DNA from: Diphasiastrum complanatum
Lineage: Eukaryota > Streptophyta > Lycopodiopsida > Lycopodiales > Lycopodiaceae
DNA length: 64,000 nucleotides
Direction: 5' to 3'
Assembly (NCBI GenBank): GCA_029204225.1
Contig: CM055098.1
Location: 52,782,728-52,846,727 of the forward strand
Made by a program: the position numbers and the translations under genes. Position 1 is the stretch's first letter; every line of letters starts with the position of its first letter. The notes beneath the pieces were generated by a model that was not told the origin of the DNA, searched no databases, and saw only the letters and a program-made list of their open reading frames with translations. Of this stretch, positions 60,484-64,000 are shown piece after piece.

Positions 60484-61006
60484 TTGTTATGAAGGCAGCC
60501 AATTTGCCAATATTATTGAAGGATACACAAATGCGGATTGGGCAAGAGATATCGACACCAAAAGATCAACTTCTAGATTTGTATTTTTATACAATTGAGG
60601 CCCAATCTCTTGGAACAGCCAAAAGCAGACCTCAGTAGCATTATCATCGACCGAATCAGAATACATAGCTATCATGAATGCTACCAAGGAGACAATTTGG
60701 CTAAGATACATGCTTGCAGATATCGACTTTGCTCAGTCACATCCAACGACTATTTACTGTAACAATCAAATCACAATCACACTATCTCTAAATTTGAGAT
60801 TTCACTCTCGGAGCAAACACAACGAAATCATGTATCACTACCTTAGAGAAAAAGTGCAAAGCAAGGAAGTGTCATTAATTTACTGTAGGACAGAGTTAAT
60901 GCAGCAGATTACTTCACCAAGGCGTTGTCCAAGAATCATTACATCAGATTTAACGACATGCTAAATCTAACGATCCAAGTTTTTTAGGATCCACATTAAA
61001 GGGGAG
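60484..61006 (+). pseudogene. Ty1/copia RNase H end with polypurine tract, family 3
   Basis: Plus frames show GYTNADWARDIDTKRSTSRF, SSTESEYIAIMNATKETIWL, IYCNNQITIT, then HYLREKVQSKEV and, after a shift, AADYFTKALSKNHY. It is followed by AAAGGGGAG at 60998-61006 and an LTR of the family at 54363. The first Asp and the Glu of RNase H are kept; stops are present (for example near 60597). Confidence 0.88.
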
Positions 61007-61346
61007 TGTTGGATTTCAATGCTCAAGACCAAATCCATCAAGTAATGAGCATCCTGAAAAATCAGTCGAAGTCGACTCCAACGACTTTGAAATCACTGAA
61101 GTCCGACTTATCGACTTTGACTTCACCATGAATATATGTATACAATCAATGTTAAAATCCATCCGAGCTCCCGACACATCGAAGTACTTGACATATCGAA
61201 GTGCCCAACATATTGACTTCCTCATTAGGAGAATAATTGATCCATGAACTGTCAGACGACTTCGAGTACATCTTTGACATTCCCAATGCACTGAGCACTA
61301 ACATCCAATCATCAATGTATAATGTCAGCAGATCTAACATGCTCAG
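61007..61346 (+). mobile_element. 3' LTR of copia family 3, truncated
   Basis: It starts TGTTGGATTTCAATGC like 54363 and carries similar (C/G)GACTT(C/A)-(G/T)-rich stretches. It stops at about 61346, where a gypsy reverse transcriptase frame begins, so only about 340 of 885 bp remain. Confidence 0.72.
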
Positions 61347-63189
61347 CAGGAATTGAAGTCGACAAAGATAAAGTCGAAGTTATAAAGAATCTGTTGATAT
61401 CAACGAATCTATGAGAACTAAGAGTTTTCTTGGGACATGTTGGTTATTATCGAAGATTTATCCCGAATTAATGCCTCTATTGCTGCAGCCCTTACACAAT
61501 TACTCAAGAAGCAAGTCGCTTATATTTGGACGACAGAACAACAGAAAGCATTTGAAGAACTTAAGCAAAAGCTGATTAATGCTCCAATTCTAAGACCGCC
61601 TAACTGGATAATACTATTTTATAGCTATGTTGATGTGTCAGCATTTGCTATTGGTGTCTGTCTAAGCCAGAAGGACGTACAGAAGAAAGACCACCCAATA
61701 TACTGTGCTAGTAGACAGCTAAGTTCTTCAGGAAAAAATTATTCGGCAACATAAAGGGAAACACTTGGAATGATTTTTACTGTAAAAAATTTTTGGCATT
61801 ATTTGTTGGGATATGCTTTTATATTTCATGTTGATCATTATGCTTTGAAGCATCTTGTTAATAAACCTGATTTATCTGGTCAAATTGCTTGTTGGGTTTT
61901 GTTGCTACAAGAGTTCACTTATCAAGTTGAGCTTCGTCAAGGTATCATACTACTGTTGATTATCTTTCATGACTTAGCACGGAAAAGATTGAAGAACCGT
62001 TAAATGACGACTTTGCAGATGAAAATTTATTTGAGATATCTTCTACAAATTCTTTATATTCTGATATTAATATTTATCTCAAAGATCAAATATATCCTGA
62101 CGGGTATGACTTGGAGAAGAAGACAATATTTCAATATAAAGTCGCACTTATACCATTATTAACAATGTTTTGTATTAGCTTGGTGCAGATCATCAGTTAA
62201 GAAGGTGTCTTGAAGTTGAAGATATTCCAAAGGTTATTAGAACCTTACATTCCAAAGATGTCGGTGAACATTTCGCCATGAAGAACGCTGTTTATAAGAT
62301 TATGACCTCCAAAAATTGGTTGCCTACCATGTTTAAGAATGTCTCTAATTATATTTGATCTTGTGATCCATGCCAAAGATCTGGTAAACCAACCAAATCT
62401 ATGAATTGGCCGTTGATGCCAATTATACCACTTGCACCATTTAAAAAGTAGGGGATTGACTTTGTCGGTCCAATAAAGCCGGTAACTCGACACACTAAGT
62501 GTCGATACATTTTGGTTGCGACGGATTATGCAACGAAGAATGTTGAAGCGGAAGTGACAAAACGAAACGATGCAAAAACTGTTGTCGCTTTTCTTTTCAA
62601 ATCTATTATCACACGTTATGGTTGTCCTCTTGAGTTAGTCAGTGATCGTGGTACCCATTTTCTTGATGATATGATCCGACTACTGACAATTTATTTTCTG
62701 ATCAAACATAGAAAGACAACCCATTATAATCCTCAATGCTCTGGGCATATAGAAACACGGAGAAAATCACAACGAAATAGACGACTTACTTTCTTACATA
62801 TGGTATGCATCCAATTCTGACAATTGAATTTGGGGTGCCAACTTTTCGAATGCAAGCAGAACGAACAGATACAGACTGTATTAATGAAAGGTTGCTAACT
62901 ATTGAAGAACTATCCGAAGCTTGAACCAATTCGAAGGATGTTATAGAGAAAATCCAAGAACAGCAAAAGAAAAAGCATGAAACTCATATCAAGACTGTTG
63001 ATCTTAAGGCTGATGTTTATGCTTTGATATATGATAATCATCATCAATTTTTTTTTAAAAGCTTCATATGAGGTGGATGGAACCGTACAAGGTTATTGAA
63101 GTATTTGAAAATGGTTTTGTCCAACTTCAGTCATTGGAAGGTGAATTATTACCAATGTGTATTAACGGTTCCAAACTATATCTCTAACG
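61347..63189 (+). pseudogene. Ty3/gypsy pol (RT end, RNase H, integrase)
   Basis: Reverse-transcriptase thumb (VFLGHVGYYRRFIPN), RNase H (WTTEQQKAFEELKQKLINAP, SYVDVSAFAIGVCLSQKD, YCASRQLSSSGKNYS, FHVDHYALKHLVNKPDLSGQ) and integrase. The zinc region ends SCDPCQRSGKPT. Catalytic Asp residues are in GIDFVGPI and VSDRGTHFLDD, and the Glu follows in the SGHIE segment. The C-terminal domain RWMEPYKVIEVFENGFVQLQ ends at a stop near 63187. Stops and shifts interrupt it (for example at 61752, 62356 and 62450). It is the same general lineage as the integrase at 16231 and is likewise followed by an extra ORF. Confidence 0.9.
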
Positions 63190-63633
63190 AAGGATTTTGA
63201 GGAAAGAATCTTTCGAAAATCTTTCAGGTATCTTTTAACAATCTACCCTGATTTTTTTTCTCTGATTTATATATCTATTACTTAATTGATTATTTATCAT
63301 TTCATTTATTATTTACTTTTGGATTTGGTAAATCTCTTCTATGATTTATATAAATGTACACGTGTTTCCATATGTCATTCATATTTATGTCCATATTTAT
63401 GACTATGTAGAAGACTGCACAGATGTGATATTTTATCATTATTTAAATTTTTAATGCTCTTAAGCTAATTAAGATAATCTCTTTAGCCGTCTTGAAGATC
63501 AGTAAAGATACCGTCTTTTATTTATGAATTTGACAGATGTCAAATCAAGTTGCCACCCAGTCATCGTCTCCACTCTGTCATCGTTTAACACTGCAATTTT
63601 CTATTTTCATTTACACTTTCTTTTTACTTTCAC
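63190..63633. other. Spacer between gypsy pol and the downstream ORF
   Basis: About 440 bases without coding sequence, ending in a pyrimidine-rich CT/TTTC leader. The equivalent spacer after the integrase at 17315 is about 360 bases. Confidence 0.5.
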
Positions 63634-64000
63634 TTGTCCGTGCTCGCTCGTTCTCGTTTTCCATTGTTCACGCTCTTGCTCTCATTTACGTTGCTTTTTG
63701 TTTTTGAAGTTTTCACACCACAATGGATTCAAGTGCAAGCACCAGTTCTAGTGTCAATTGAAAAATCTGAGCTTAAATCCGACTTGCTACCATTCAGTCC
63801 TTACTTGATCGATGCAGGCTGGGTGATCTCAAAGTAGACCCATCCATCGTCCTACACTGATTTTGTGAATTCCATTCACATAGTGGCTGAATCTGACTTC
63901 AAAGTAATATTGCGTAATAACACTTTCACAATCAACGAAGTGATTTTCTTTGAAGCTTTTGGACTGCCAACTGATGGCGCAGCCAACCCAACGTTCAAAG
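63634..64000 (+). pseudogene. Start of an ORF downstream of gypsy pol (runs off the window)
   Basis: A frame from 63634 reads SELKSDLLPFSPYLIDAGWV up to a TAG at 63835-63837, and continues in the same frame with SSYTDFVNSIHIVAESDFKV, NNTFTINEVIFFEAFGLPTD to the last base. Position and direction match the extra ORF behind the other gypsy integrase, so this is probably its N-terminal part, which the other two copies lack. The direct sequence link cannot be shown within this window because the copies do not overlap. The start codon is uncertain. Confidence 0.5.

Overview
This is a stretch of plant nuclear genome. The evidence is a plant SmB spliceosomal gene, a plant-type ATL RING-H2 gene, plant Ty1/copia and Ty3/gypsy retrotransposons primed by initiator-Met tRNA, and broken nuclear 18S rDNA. 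The largest 18S fragment carries GGATCTTGGGATAAGGCG where, from memory, seed plants read GGACCTTGGGTTGGG. It also has a CGTGATAGGACTCTAG block. Both suggest a fern or another non-seed land plant. This placement is an inference from a degenerate fragment.

Only two genes look intact. SmB (2172-3167, +) is a core spliceosome protein with an Sm fold, a long Pro/Gly/Met-rich tail and a poly-Gln run. It sits behind a TATA box and a telo-box-like motif. An ATL-family RING-H2 E3 ligase (33267-33833, +) has one membrane segment, a GLD motif and a complete RING-H2. It sits behind a long leader that starts with CT/CA repeats.

Layout: 1-7.6 kb holds SmB and a 713-bp hAT-like non-autonomous element. 8.5-10.8 kb holds 18S/ITS1 fragments in head-to-head orientation between GA and CT microsatellites. 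10.8-20 kb holds a decayed unknown gene, gypsy gag and integrase remnants, an extra ORF behind gypsy pol, and an LTR inserted into that ORF. 20.1-20.7 kb holds an 18S 5' end with ETS-like sequence. 21-28 kb holds a CxCxxC-type ORF, a copia pol cut off by a minus-strand copia, then a minus-strand gypsy. 28-31 kb is AT-rich with nothing recognised. 31-32.2 kb holds a minus-strand copia remnant. 32.5-35.4 kb holds the ATL gene and a second hAT-like element. 35.9-39.9 kb holds a minus-strand copy of the extra ORF, a second copy of the 23.5-kb copia, and an LTR/PBS. 41.6-42.9 kb holds a PIF1/Helitron-like helicase pseudogene. 46.4-52 kb holds a complete but defective copia element nested in an older LTR element. 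53-64 kb is a nest of at least four LTR elements ending in a gypsy pol followed by the start of another downstream ORF.

The most interesting item is the extra ORF of the gypsy lineage. Two copies, at 17679-18451 (+) and about 35900-37929 (-), share a coiled-coil-like region and a C-terminal motif: PITIE, then FL, H-x-HES and GGW. An ORF in the equivalent place begins at 63634. The window also gives clear insertion histories: 8-bp target duplications for the hAT-like pair, and a paralogous empty site for the nested copia. Apart from SmB and ATL, almost every coding sequence is broken by stops, frameshifts or deletions. All identifications are by reading alone; no database search was run.
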